Shown piece by piece: positions 35,158-47,420 of a stretch of DNA of 64,000 nt (position 1 is the first letter of the stretch; the number at the start of each line of letters is the position of its first letter). The stretch is taken from contig JAQFVV010000452.1 in the NCBI GenBank assembly GCA_028023455.1, positions 277,001 to 341,000 of the forward strand. The letters are read 5' to 3'. The position numbers and the translations under genes are program-made. The DNA comes from Epiperipatus broadwayi. Taxonomy: Eukaryota; Onychophora; Udeonychophora; Euonychophora; Peripatidae. The notes under the pieces were generated by a model. It did no database searches. It saw only the letters and a program-made list of their open reading frames with translations, and was not told the origin of the DNA.

Positions 35158-35496
35158 TATAGTTAGAGATAGTGAATATAACTATCTGAGTTATGTAAAC
35201 AAAATACGCTTGATAGGTGTTTTTTGGTAGGACCATCTGTGGACATACAATACAGGTTAGCAAGTTTTTTAACTTGCATTTTTGTTTATCATAAATGTAC
35301 CTTTGAGGTCTTTCTTGCAATGATATAGATTGCAGAGGCTTCTACTATGTGGTGATGCTGAACTGAGATCAGACCCATATAGCTATCTGGTTTGCTATGC
35401 TGAGTTTGAAGACATTGCGTGCTAAAAATTCAGCTTGCAAGCTGAATAGAAATTGTTTCATAAACGCTCAGAGTTTGTATTTAGATCTAGTTTTTT

Positions 35497-35551
35497 ATTC
35501 CTGTCTTTCACTGACGATAGAATAGTTGAAATCATGATCTGAAAGTGGAAT
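35497..35551 (+). ncRNA. Hammerhead ribozyme, satellite monomer 4
   Basis: Core CUGACGA intact, but stem II has lost three bases (UAGAAUAGUU for UAGCAAAUAGCUU). GAAA, UCAUGA-UC and stem I are intact. Predicted cleavage after 35539. Confidence 0.75.
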
Positions 35552-35888
35552 TATAGTTAGAGATAGTGAATACTAACTACTCTGACTTTATGTAAACGAA
35601 AATACGTTGATAGGTGTTTTTGGTAGGACCCATCTGTGGACATAAATAAAGGTTAGCAAGTTTTTTAACTTGCATTTTTGTTTATCATAAATGTACCTTT
35701 GAGGTCTTTCTTGCAATGATATAGATTGCAGAGGCTTCTACTATGTGGTGATGCTGAACTGAGATCAGACCATAGCTATCTGGTTTGCTATGCTGAGTTT
35801 GAAGACATTACGTGTTAAAAATTCAGTTGAAGCTGAATAGAAATTGTTTCATAAACGCTCAGAGTTTGTATTTAGATCTAGTTTCTTT

Positions 35889-35946
35889 ATTCCTGTCTTT
35901 CACTGACGATAGCAAATAGCTTGAAATCATGATCTGAAAGTGGAAT
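35889..35946 (+). ncRNA. Hammerhead ribozyme, satellite monomer 5, intact
   Basis: Identical fold to monomer 6. Core at 35903-35909, predicted cleavage after 35934. Confidence 0.88.
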
Positions 35947-36289
35947 TATAGTTAGAGATAGTGAATACTAACTACTCTGACGTTTATGTAAACGAAAATA
36001 CGCTTGATAGGTGTTTTTGGTAGGACGCCATCTGTGGAATAAATACAAGCGTTAGCAAGTTTTTTAACTTGCATTTTTGTTTATCATAAATGTACTTTGA
36101 GGTCTTTCTTGCAATGATATAGATTGCAGAGGCTTCTACTATGTGGTGATGCTGAACTGAGATCAGACCCATATAGCTATCTGGTTTGCTATGTGAGTTT
36201 GAAGACATTAGTGTCAAAAATTCACGCTTGAAGCTGAATAGAAATTGTTTCATAAACGCTCAGAGTTTGTATTTAGATCTAGTTTCTTT

Positions 36290-36347
36290 ATTCCTGTCTT
36301 TCACTGACGATAGCAAATAGCTTGAAATCATGATCTGAAAGTGGAAT
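36290..36347 (+). ncRNA. Hammerhead ribozyme, satellite monomer 6, intact
   Basis: Outer stem I AUUCC (36290-36294) with GGAAU (36343-36347); internal loop; inner stem I CUUUCA with UGAAAG; core CUGACGA (36304-36310); stem II AGC-AAAUA-GCU with a U.U next to the core; GAAA (36324-36327); stem III UC-AU-GA; U16.1 H17 = UC, so cleavage is predicted after 36335. A two-base-pair stem III with a two-base loop is like that of newt satellite 2, where paired monomers cut as a dimer. The tandem layout here would allow the same. The U.U in place of G10.1-C11.1 is unusual. Confidence 0.88.
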
Positions 36348-36488
36348 TATAGTTAGAGATAGTGAATACTAACTACTCTGACGTTTATGTAAACGAAAAT
36401 ACGCTTGATAGGTGTTTTTTGGTAGGACGCCATCTGTGGACATAAATACAAGCGTTAGCAAGTTTTTTAACTTGCATTTTTGTTTATC

Positions 36489-36779
36489 ATATATATATAT
36501 AATAACTTTATGTAGATACTTATAACTTTTCTATATCAATTGTTTAGATTCTAATTAATGACTTTAATATAGTGATTTACATCTGAGTATTAAAAAATTT
36601 TTTAGAAAGGAATTCCCAGTATGTTTTGAATTTATAAGTTATGAAAAGATATTTGACTCTTTGGATGTTATCATAATATGAAAAGTATTAAATTAACAAA
36701 ATTAATATTTGAAATCATAATTATATATATTCAAAACTTTTGTGGAATAAAATAAAAATATAAGGAAATAAAAATAAAT
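36489..36779. other. (TA)n border and AT-rich DNA
   Basis: A short (TA)n (36489-36501) closes the satellite array; the rest is featureless. Confidence 0.7.
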
Positions 36780-37430
36780 GAAGATTATGTAAATTATCTA
36801 GACATTACAGATAATGTGGCTAATGTTCAATAGATTTCCTCAGAAAAGGAAAATAAAGCTTGATGATCATGAATTGCATGAACTTAACAATATGAAGAAA
36901 AAAATAATGGATTAAATTAATCATGCACTTAAACTTGGTTGAAGTGCTTTTAGTAAAAATAATTTAGTATGGAAAGAAAATATGCCTATGTGTTTGAAAA
37001 TAAAGATTTTTAAATAAATGTGTTTTAGCAGTTCTTACTTACAGATTTTATGAGACTTGGATATTTAATAAAAGAACAATGCAAAGACTTCAGACTATTC
37101 AAGAAAATATAAAGAGATGTACATTAGTGGTAATAAGCAAAGATGAAAATGATTACCTAGATGAGAGAAGAAGCAGGTATCAGGGACATCAATGAAAAAA
37201 ATTAAGAGATTGAAATGGAACTAGTCTGGATATATGAATAAAAATATAATAGATACACAATTGAAGGTTCAAATATTACCCAAAGAGCCACATTTGAGAT
37301 AGATAGATAAAATAATGAAGTTTGCTAGTACAAAATCGAGAAGAGAGGTTATGAATCAGAGAAGTTGGATTATTTTGCAGTGGATTAATAATAGTTGAAA
37401 ATGGTATATTATAATGGTCAGCCAAGGTAT
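36780..37430 (+). pseudogene. RTE-type LINE remnant, C-terminal end of the RT protein
   Basis: Broken translation includes 'NHALKLG', 'SAFSKNNLVWKENMPMCLKI', 'KRLKWN.SGY' and 'WIILQWINNS', in the order of the RTE C-terminal region, preceded by 'KLDDHELHELNN' that matches the segment before YLGQ in the copy at 60.1 kb. The YLGQ block itself is deleted. Same family and strand as 33648-34140; the satellite array lies between them. Confidence 0.75.
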
Positions 37431-37543
37431 GTTTAAATTATTTACATTTATTTAATTGACTCAAACTCCACTTGACACTAAACATCAGGAAATAGACCGC
37501 CACATATATTTATATATTTAAATAACTTTTGAAATTATTTTCT

Positions 37544-38102
37544 TCAATATGTAAGTAATATTATTTTATAAAGTGCAGACAATAATGAAATTAAACTGAG
37601 AGAGTGAAATTTCTCAAGTGCTTATGACTATCAACAGCCAATCAGATCTTAAGCACTGGGACAGAGAATTTAACAAGAAAAGAGTGGTTCCCACTCTCTT
37701 CTTTACTTGTCTTTCTATATATCCAAGCCTGTCCAAAGTACTTATATCTGAAAGCGTGAATCTTAAATATCATCACACTTAAATAACTGAGTTCAAATTA
37801 TAAACATACAGTGTGAAATCTTTCGATTTACTATGCAGTAGTTTTTCGATGTTATAACTTTGCAGCAATATATGTAAGTAATATTATTTTATAAAATGCA
37901 TACAGTATTGAAATTAAACTGAGAGTGCAAATTTCTCAAACACTTATGACTACCAACAGCCAATCAGATCTTAAGCACTGGGACAGAGAATTTAACAAGA
38001 AAAGAGTTGTTAAATTCTCTGTCCCAGTGCTTAAGATCTGATTGGCTGTTGGTAGTCATAAGCGCTTGAGAAATTTGCACTCTCTCAGTTTAATTTCTTC
38101 AA
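37544..38102. repeat. Direct repeat plus fold-back, ~90-bp arms
   Basis: The unit 'agccaatcagatcttaagca' ... 'gggacagagaatttaacaag' occurs directly at about 37544-37685 and 37868-37997, and then reversed at 38008-38102 after a 10-bp spacer. This gives two direct units and one inverted, the same layout as at 8346-9240. No hammerhead core seen. Confidence 0.85.
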
Positions 38103-40849
38103 TATGATGATGATAACATTAAATAGACACTATTTGCAATTCCAGACTAAATCCTATAAAACATAAGTTTCTCTTGATAAAATAGACATGGAATAGTTAT
38201 GCAGACCAGACAATATTACATATAAAGATATTTACAATATTATTATAATTATCAGACAAAATACATTTTTTTTATAAAATCATTACTACTTTTTTTTTTA
38301 AAAGTTCACATGCATGGGTGAAAAACAATAGTTATGTAAAAATGCCCAAGGTTATTATGATTAATTTTAAAACTTTCTCCATTAAATGTTTTAATATAAC
38401 TTTTTTATGATCAATCACATTTGCCACAGAGTAAATCTGTGTCCTAAAATAAAGCTTGAATATAACAATATTATATATTTATTTATATCATAAGCTTAAC
38501 ACCATAGTCACATACATACATCTAAAATAGGATATTTTTGACCAATACACCTTTCATATAATGATGACTCCAGGGAGTGGCCACTTTAGGTCTGAATCCT
38601 CATTTAAGAAAAACACATTAATTATGAGAGGTGTTTTTTTGAATCTCACCCTTATTTACTATTAATAGTTTTTAATTAAGATAGGATTTGGATCTGACTA
38701 AAAATGTATATAACAAAACCATAAATAAATTCACCATATAGTTACTGGGTCCAATAAACCATTTAACAGAGATCTAATAATTGTATGCACATAATAAGTT
38801 CTAACATACATAAAATTTAAAATTTAACCCACAGTCATTAATGCAAGGTGCATATATGTACAAATATAGTTGACCTAATTTTCAAATAAACCTTTAAGTT
38901 AAAATATCACTAATTGTATTGCAGAAATCTTTTTTTTTTCACTTGGAACTTTAACTATTTTATGAGCATGCGCATTTGTTTTAAATTGAATGTTATACCT
39001 TCGGTTATTTATCTCCAATTTCACATTAAAGACCCCCCCTCCTCCTTTGTTTTATATTAACCAAATTATAACAGATAAATAGTAAAAATGAGATGTAGCA
39101 AATTTCTGTTTGTCTTTTTTTTTTTTACAAATCTTTTTAAACTTCAAATCAACTTATAAAATTTTGATTCATTAATTAATGTTAATAAAAGTCCAAGTGA
39201 TTTATCAATTAGGGATGGAAGAAAAATATTCGACAATGATTATATTTTCTTATTTTTACATAAAAAAAAAGAATTGAATGTTATCTACTAAAGCAAAACC
39301 TATGTGTTGATTCTTTTAACAAATGAAAAGTTTCACCATAGTGATATAACAACTAAATTAGTTCTTAAAGTGCAGTTATTTTGTTCAATTTATTGTACAA
39401 AAGTGAAATATGGATTCACTTTCTATATAACATATAAGTATTGAAAAAATATCTTTTAAGAATGCCCTAAGATTTTAAAAATATGATTGAAAAATTATGA
39501 ATAACGGATATGATTATGAGTGAATTTTATGTGATATTGTTGAGTGTTACGCTGGTAAATATACATCTTTATTTGTTTTGGGCACTGAAACTAAAGAAAT
39601 TGTAAAAAAAGTGTTTATAAAATAATTAATGGAGAATATGATTTTTTGCAGAAGATTAAATCCTATTTATATTATAAATATTATCTAAAAGACAGCCCAA
39701 AAATGAGTAATACTGTGTGCTTTTTTTTTTTTGAGAAGATATAAACGATATACAATAAAAAGCTAAAACTATGAAAATATTGTAAGTCTTTTAAAAAATG
39801 TTTTTTTTTATATATATATAAAGAAGAAGCTAAAAACAGCAATAAATAAACAGATTAAATAATTGGCAGTGATTTATGAAAGTGCATTTGTGGTTCAAGG
39901 GATTAATTTGTATTAAATTGCAAAATATTTAAAGATATATATATATATGATTTTTTTTCCTTTGGAGCTAGAATGGTTGCTGATATAACAATGATGATGA
40001 TAACAGAGATGGAATCCATTAAAATTCTCATCATCAACAACTGATAAACTTGGTTATTTTATTTTTTTCATTGCTACTTTTTAAAAAGCAGATGATGATA
40101 TATTTCCTTTTAATAATCTATTTTAGAACTGTTCTAAGCTACAACGCCTCTCATCCTTCGATGTACAATATTTATAACAAATACATTAACTTTAAAGTCA
40201 AATATAATTTATAACTGTAATAAATTGTTTTTAAATAATATTTTTATTTTATTTTAGCAAAATAACTTTTATGACTTGGATTAAAATGTTTAAATGTAGT
40301 TTTATTAAATATTATGGCGACTAACATAATAAGAATATAATCCCAGATATATTTTGAAACATTTATGTCAATAGTTTATGGCTCGCTGATAATGATAAAA
40401 CAAGATTAAAAATAATTACTTTTATAATATTTAAGAAAAATTTTCTCAACATTACACAGATTTAAGTTAATCTAAGTTTTAAGTAGTAAAAATAGAATTA
40501 AAACACTTAAGTTTTTTTGTCAAGATTCTAATAATAAAATAGACTTTTTAAAAATTCGAAAGCGAACTAAAGTTATTCTAAACAGTCACAAAGTTAAAAA
40601 GAAATTACTAAAATTTAGTTTATATATATATAATGCCTGAAATTAAGATCTTAGTTTAAGTAAAAATATTTACAAAATATTGACTTGCGAACTAGTCACA
40701 TATTTTTTTATTCATTGAACTTTTTTAATACCGAGATTAAAATAGTTTGTAACTTATTTCTATATGTCTGTGGGCTGTAGGTATAATAATTTTTCATTAA
40801 TTATTATACCTTAATAATATTATTTTATATTTAAAATAATAATCAGGGC
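38103..40849. other. AT-rich non-coding DNA
   Basis: 2.7 kb without a recognisable gene or repeat. Confidence 0.55.
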
Positions 40850-41413
40850 ATTTCAGAGAAAATGCGAGGCCTGGGGCAACTAATATTTTAGAGGCCCTTT
40901 AAAATTTAAAAAAAGAACGTGTGGGGGGACGACGAGAATTTTTACTTACAGGGCCGAAAAGAGGACACTGGGAGCAGTTAGTTATGAATCGTAGAAATGA
41001 AAAGGCAGATCAGATTCAGATACATGGATAGAATAGATTCAGTCTAGCACTGTTAGTATTGTAAAACAATGTTAGCACAGAACTGACTGACAGGGGGCTG
41101 AGACTATTCTGCAGATTGCCAAACACTGCAGTTGCTTTCAATGCAGAGCCACAAAATTGACCCCTCATCCCTAAACTGGCTTATGTTTTCAACTCATGGT
41201 ATGCCTGCTTAGAAAATATTTACTTGAATATTTTTTGGTGAACTTCACTGCAAAATTAAGGCCATTCTATGAGCCATGGCATTACTTTGCCTTCTATATT
41301 TTTGTTTAACATATAAATTTGCCAAGTTGAAACCCCTAATAATGCTATATCTAGGGCAGCTACCCCTCATTTTCTCCCTCTGATTAGCCCTTATAATAAT
41401 AATAATAATAATA
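40850..41413 (+). mobile_element. Unclassified dispersed element with (TAA)n tail
   Basis: A patch with clearly higher GC than its surroundings ('gaggcctggggcaacta', 'acagggggctgagac') ends in (ATA/TAA)n at about 41395-41413, the tail form of many non-LTR elements. No open frame or pol III boxes are evident, so the class is unknown. Confidence 0.4.
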
Positions 41414-42950
41414 GTGATATTAGCGATTAAGCCAATGCACATGCACTTTTAAAGATAAATTATAAATGAATACCCTCACTTTCCCAGACACAAGATATAG
41501 TTTTAAAAAAAAATGGAATGAATCCACCAATCCTTTTAACCCAAACATTTATGTATGGGCAAATCTTAAGCATATGGAAATGAGAGCATGAAGATATTAA
41601 GCAATTACTTTAAATTACACCTGGGTCTCTTTTTACGTGGACTTATTTAACATGATTTTGAAGTTACGTGATTTTGAAGTTCACCGGAAGTCGAACTCCG
41701 ATAATGTGCTATTACTTTAAATAATAAATTTCACGCTCTTACATTATATTGAAAGTAATAGCACATTATTGGAATTTGACTTTCATCTTAGTAATTTCAA
41801 TATTTTCAGTGCTTTATAATAGTAAGATTTTATGCAATAATAAAATTAAAATCATGATTTCCACATTTTATGTATACACATATTAAATTTTACAAGATTA
41901 TGATGTAAATTTGTTCAAACATTGTGCGTGTTAATTTTGCATTTTAAATCACATTCTGTTTTTGCTTTTTAAAAAAGAACGTAATCAATTATTAATCATT
42001 TAGTGTCCACAAGTTTATTTTTAAAAGGTAATAGCAGTGAACACAATTAAAATTGAAAATTAAAGACAAAAATAAGAATTTAATTTTTAGTTGTTAGTTT
42101 TAATTAAAATTTTCCCAGCAGTGGTGAATAAATGTCTTTTTATTATCGTAAGTCTAAGTTCATAAACAATTAATAAAATCATCGTCTCAAAGATTAATTA
42201 CTAATTATGTTGTCACCAGAAATCCATTGACCTAACATGAGTGTGAAGTTAGCGCTAGTTGTATTTCCTCAGTTTGCAAACGAACGTGTTTTCGGCAAAT
42301 ATCGATAATAATTAAAATGTGTATAAAAAAATGTAAATTATGCATAAAAATATATTATTTTGAATAAAATTAAATATTATAGCTAAAAAAAGTTTGTCTT
42401 GTATCAATTTTTTTCAAATTTGAAATTTTTTATTAGTCATATTTTATTTCCTTATTTTTTTTTTTTGCGCGAATTTTAAAATAATTTTACATTGGTGCTT
42501 TTATGCGAATTTTGAAAAATCACAGACCGCATCCCTCCTTTTTCAATGTAAGTTATGTCTATTTTTGTGCAATTTCATTTGCGCATGTTTTCTGAGGAAC
42601 CTATCTATCATGTAAAACGAGATCCAGGTGTACATTTATTATGCTTGAATGAATGACGCTTGTGAAATCATTACAATTTACAATACATCGTTCATTCAAG
42701 CATAATAAATGTAATTTAAAGTGATTAATTAACATCTTTACACTCTCATTTCCATATGCTTAAGATTTGCACATACATAAAATGTTTGGGTTGAAAGGAT
42801 GAATGGATTCATTCCATCTTTTATAAAAAACTATATCTTGTGTTTGGAAAAGTGAGAGTATTCATTTATAATTTATCTTTAAAAGTGCATGTGCACTGGC
42901 TTAATCATTAATATCATTATTACAGTATAAAACATAGTGCCATATAAAAT
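41405..42950. repeat. Large fold-back (33-kb family), interrupted by a MITE
   Basis: The left arm is 41405-41617 plus 42631-42660; the right arm is about 42682-42950. Shared blocks include 'aatgcacatgcactttt', 'tcatttccatatgcttaaga' and 'cattcaagcataataaatgt'. Removing 41618-42630 restores an arm collinear with the other one. Near its outer ends it equals the unit of the fold-back at 33365. Confidence 0.85.
41618..42630. mobile_element. 1013-bp MITE with CACCTGG inverted ends and TA target duplication
   Basis: Ends are CACCTGGGTCTC... and its near-perfect inverse ...GAGATCCAGGTG, extending about 25 bp (continuing TTTTTACGTG / TTTTACATG). TA flanks it on both sides (41616-41617, 42631-42632). 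The uninterrupted sequence 'actttaaattacatttatta' exists in the opposite arm of the host palindrome, giving the empty site. The TA duplication suggests Tc1/mariner-type mobilisation. No transposase. It contains a 31-bp hairpin (41688-41718 with 41752-41783). Confidence 0.85.
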
Positions 42951-44461
42951 AATATAATAATAATGACAGTAGTAGTAATAATAGTTCCACAGTTAAACAT
43001 AGTTCTGTTACTGTATTCATTCCAAGAGCTCCTGTTTCAAATCATAAGAATTTGCATAATATTATTTTTTTTAAAAGATAAATTTCAAGCTATCACAAAG
43101 ACTGAACTTCACCTAATTAGACATCACTCTAGTTATAAAAGAATTCTATCTGTGTAATGGGTAATTTGCAAGAAAAAATATTTCATTAGTGGCAGTAAAC
43201 TTTAGTATCACTAGGCAACAAGGAAAAATCTCCAGGTTTAAACCATGAAAAGGCTATTCAAAATCTCAAGTACTTCAGATAAATTTAACATATATTGAAC
43301 CAATTATTAACAATTAACTATGCCACACATTTTTTCTAAGATAATTTTGAATCTACAAAAGCTTTTTCTTAAAAAAAAATAACATTAAATTTTTTTTAAA
43401 ATCAATCAAAATGGCTGCCATACAAACACATGACAAAGATGTTAGTGCCAAAACCTATTCTACCATATCACCAGCTTTATTTTATAAAAAACATATGCCA
43501 GCATCCTCAAAAACAATTTTCATGTCAGCAATAACAAGATATTTCAAATCCATTAATTAATAAACCAAATTGAAGTTTCAGTCCAATAAATGCAAACATT
43601 TAAAACCTAGACTTAAAAACACAAGATCGTGCTTCTCTCTATGATATAAATGCTTGACATGCTGTCAACAATTTGTCAAAATTTATTATTACCATGCTAC
43701 AGGATATTTTGCATCATTTTAGACATTTTTCCTTCAAGTCCATAATTATATCAGCTACAGATTCCAATGGCTTTTTACATCACTTCCACCCCACTCTCTG
43801 GAAGCTCAACCAGCTCATGTGCATACCACCCATGAACTCACAGCTCCAATGTCACATAACTCCAGAATAAATATGGAATCACTTGAGAGTTCAAAGAAAT
43901 TTACAAGATTACTCCACCAACTTATCTCAAATGAACTTTAAATGCTCAACACAATGCTCATCAACTAATAAGCACAATTTATGTAGAGCCATATATCAAT
44001 GGACAACTAACTCCACTAAATATATTAATAAATATCACCACATGGTTTCATGTATTTATCTCATAATGCTTTTATAAAATTTATGTAAACCTAATTTGAA
44101 ATATGTATCTTGTTATGCAACAATTATTATTTTTCCATCTACTGTAAATCACCTTTTTTATCATAAGCAAAATTGTAAACCCTCATTGCATATGTAATCT
44201 TATGTATCAAATTGCATTTAAAAACTTATGTTTTTCACATGCAACTTATGTAGCACATGAACAATAAGACAGCCATAAAAACTATAAACCGTCCCACCAA
44301 ATAGGCTCAATTTATATACAATTATATATTAATCTAATACCAACTCCAACCCTACACCCCATATATACTTTCCCTCATACTATCATGTGCTTCCATGTAT
44401 TTTTCTCAAGATCCCATTTAAAAATTCTATGTAAACTTAATTTGACATATGTATTTTGTTA
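42951..44461. other. AT-rich non-coding DNA
   Basis: Short open frames near 43.7-44.1 kb show no domain and no codon pattern I trust. Nothing called. Confidence 0.5.
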
Positions 44462-44486
44462 CAACAACAACAACAACAACAATAAC

Positions 44487-44555
<69 letters not shown>
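44462..44555. repeat. (ACA)n-(AAT)n microsatellite
   Basis: Trinucleotide run that produces the poly-Asn and poly-Ile open frames on the two strands. These are artefacts of the repeat. Confidence 0.97.
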
Positions 44556-46990
44556 CTGTTTAATACAAATTTGTTTATTCAAGCCAGCCAAAGTAAAACA
44601 AAATGCATTAGAATAAAATACAAGTTTTGCAGTTACAAGAAGTTCTATGATATATAAAAATAAATTAAATATAAAAAACAATGAATAATTTTTAGAGGAT
44701 TTTTGTATAAATGTATAGAATAGCCTTGATAAATACAAGAGTTAAAAAATAAAGTGGGAGATTTTAATGTTAAAATTAAAAAACCAGTTGTAAAATATGT
44801 GCTATGGATAAATTTTAATAGAGAGTCAAAAAGAAAAAGGATATAGATTTGTACAATTTACAAAAAAAGACAACAAAAAAACAAAAACAAAATATCTGTG
44901 TGTTGGAATTTTTTAATGGTAATCATCACTTATTTTAGCTTTATTTTTTTCTTTGTTTTTCTAGTTTCTATTAATATAACGCATTTTGCAACTGACCTTA
45001 TTAAATAAAACTAAAGTTATTGTGAAAATTGATCTCATTTCAATTTTTTTTAAAAATTCAATATGATGCCAAATACCCTGATTGTGTTAAAAGAAAATAC
45101 CTTGTAAATACAACAAAGCATTCTTAGTTAAATCACTTTATAGGCAGCTTTCTTATTAACATCTGACTGTTGTTTTATTTATAAATAATATTATAAATGG
45201 AAAATTTCACTTAATAAATATTTACATTAATTACGTCCATGAAAATTATTAAATTATAATACTAAATTATGCATATTGACAGATCACCAGTAAATATTTT
45301 TGTAATTGAAATCACAACTACTTTACGTAAATTATAGAAAATGTATCAACCCATTTCTGTTTTTATAAAGGCCATTTATGCTAATCATTACAAATAACAA
45401 AATGAAATTTAGTTTTCCAGAAGTGTAATAAAGTTACTACAAAATATGCAAGAATTAAACTTTTGAAAATAAGCTAATAATTAATAAATCTTAAACCATG
45501 TCACAAATATTTCAAAATTGAAATATTTATCAATGATATGTAGGAATATCTAATTGAGAATCGTGATATATATATATACACTATTTCACTTAGAAAAATA
45601 TGTATGTAATGTTTTTTGATATATGTAGTTTTTATATTGTGAATTTGATTAAATTCATCAATCATAAATATACACATTTCGAATTTTTACCAGTTTTACT
45701 ACTTTAACAATATTAAATATATTTGATACCCAATAAAGTATAGAAAAATCTAAAACAATGCAAAAAATAATATTTAATTATCCTAAATGACGTGGTTAAA
45801 AACGATTATTTTTGATGGATTTTTATTTCACTTAATAAGTATTAGATTGAAGCATGTAATAGAATATTAAATATATAAAACAACTATTTTTTAGAATTAA
45901 AATGCAATAAAAATAAAAATCAGCCAACATTTTAGTTCAAGTCTCATGCGAATTATGGGTGTGTTTTGGCCACCATTGATCTAATAAATTCATTATAGTG
46001 CTAATATCATTTCTCTTATATTACAAAATTGTTTTACTTTTCAAGTTATATGTAGTTTTTATTTTATGGAAAAAAATCCTCATCTTTTCCTCTTTTTTTT
46101 TAATTTCAGGTTTAATAAAACTATTCTGGATGTTATTTGAAATGAATTGCCGCAAGGAAAGTTAAAATGATTCGATATTAATATTTTTATAATGTGAATA
46201 TTATTTTTTTAAAAGATAAAAACATTTGTTTCTATTTCCAACCAGAAAACGAATGGCATTAGATAAATGATCTCTGCAGGGCTACATGATTACTATTAAA
46301 ATATTTTCTTCGTTTATTAAAGCCCCGGAAATATGCAAGTATTTCTAAAATTCCAATATTATAGGATTAACATGTTAAGCAATATTAAACAACAAAACTC
46401 TAAATTAAAAATTTTTTTTCAAATATTTTTTTTTATTAATATATTTTATTTTAATATACAGTATATTCATTATATCGACATTTATATCATTTTTTACTGT
46501 CATTTGTTTGAATAATATAATAATAAAAGAAAAAGGCCTATGATTTAGAAGTTTATTACTTACTATATATATGTAGATATGTTTTATGTCGCTTATGTAA
46601 AGTGATGAACTTGAAGGCTAAAGATTATTGGATTGAAGTTCATCACCTTCTGGTGATCAACATCACATAATCTCCATAGCAATTAATCATTAATATATAT
46701 ACTGAAATAGTTACTTCATAATAATATGAGTAGGATAGATATTTAAGATCAGATACGAACAAATTTTGAAAAAAGTATAATTAAAAAATTATAGACTAAT
46801 CATTATAATAATTATATATAAAGAAGAATTCACAATACAAAGTTGATTTAGTCTTTAAAGGATCAGACATAACACTAGTAAATAATCTTTTACTTAAATT
46901 TAATTATTTAATCAGACAAACAGCAATATCTTAATAAAAATGGCAAATATAAATTAGGTCCCATTCTATCTTCTTATTTAATAACACACA

Positions 46991-46994
<4 letters not shown>
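44556..46994. other. AT-rich non-coding DNA
   Basis: Nothing recognisable. Confidence 0.55.

Positions 46995-47035
<41 letters not shown>
46995..47035. repeat. (TA)n microsatellite
   Basis: About 40 bp of TA followed by a short CA run. Confidence 0.95.
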
Positions 47036-47039
<4 letters not shown>

Positions 47040-47239
47040 CACACACATTGATAACTAGTAGGAGTAAATTCCCAATATGACTGTAAATATTTTAACTTTG
47101 ATACAATAAAAGCAATAGTTGATGATAATGGGGATGATTGAACCCAAATGGATTATATTTATCACATCTTCAGGATCAACTCTAGGGAATTGCAATAAGC
47201 TATCTCATCCAGAAGTAATTTTTTTTATTAAAGAGTCAT

Positions 47240-47420
47240 AGGAATAAGAGTATTCTTTTTATTCCTGCATAAATTCTATATCTTGTATTGGTCAGAGGGT
47301 ATTCATTTATTATTTAACACTTGCAAAGCGTTTGCATAATTGGCTTGAAAGGCCGATATTCGAATGTAATTACAAATTGTATACAGACACTATAGAAATA
47401 AATGCTTATTTATATATAAA
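47240..47420. repeat. Half copy of the 33/41-kb fold-back unit
   Basis: 'ctatatcttgtattggtcag', 'gggtattcatttattattta' and the tail 'ttgcataattggctt' follow the order of 42825-42910. It is a single diverged unit, so this family too exists as single and palindromic copies. Confidence 0.65.

Larger units (their letters stand above)
34239..36488. repeat. ~400-bp tandem satellite with a hammerhead in each monomer
   Basis: Successive copies on the plus strand (about 34975-36488) have predicted cleavage sites after 35145, 35539, 35934 and 36335, a period of 394-401 bp. Two copies on the minus strand (34239-34420, 34465-34780) precede them, so the array reverses near 34781-34974. Each unit contains the ribozyme, 'gacgccatctgtgg', 'gcaagttttttaacttgc' (itself a palindrome), 'tgatatagattgcagaggct' and 'tagctatctggtttgctatg'. 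There is no protein. (TA)n lies on both outer sides. Copies differ mainly by missing GC or single bases, which looks like consensus error. Architecture matches animal hammerhead satellites and retrozymes. Confidence 0.9.

Noticed and set aside
34239-36488. CRISPR-like or telomeric repeat reading of the tandem array
   Set aside because: The units are about 400 bp, contiguous and without spacers, in a eukaryotic context. A satellite with ribozyme explains them.
44385-44738. Open frames on both strands of about 90-100 codons
   Set aside because: They are poly-Asn and poly-Ile/Val translations of the (ACA)n/(AAT)n microsatellite.
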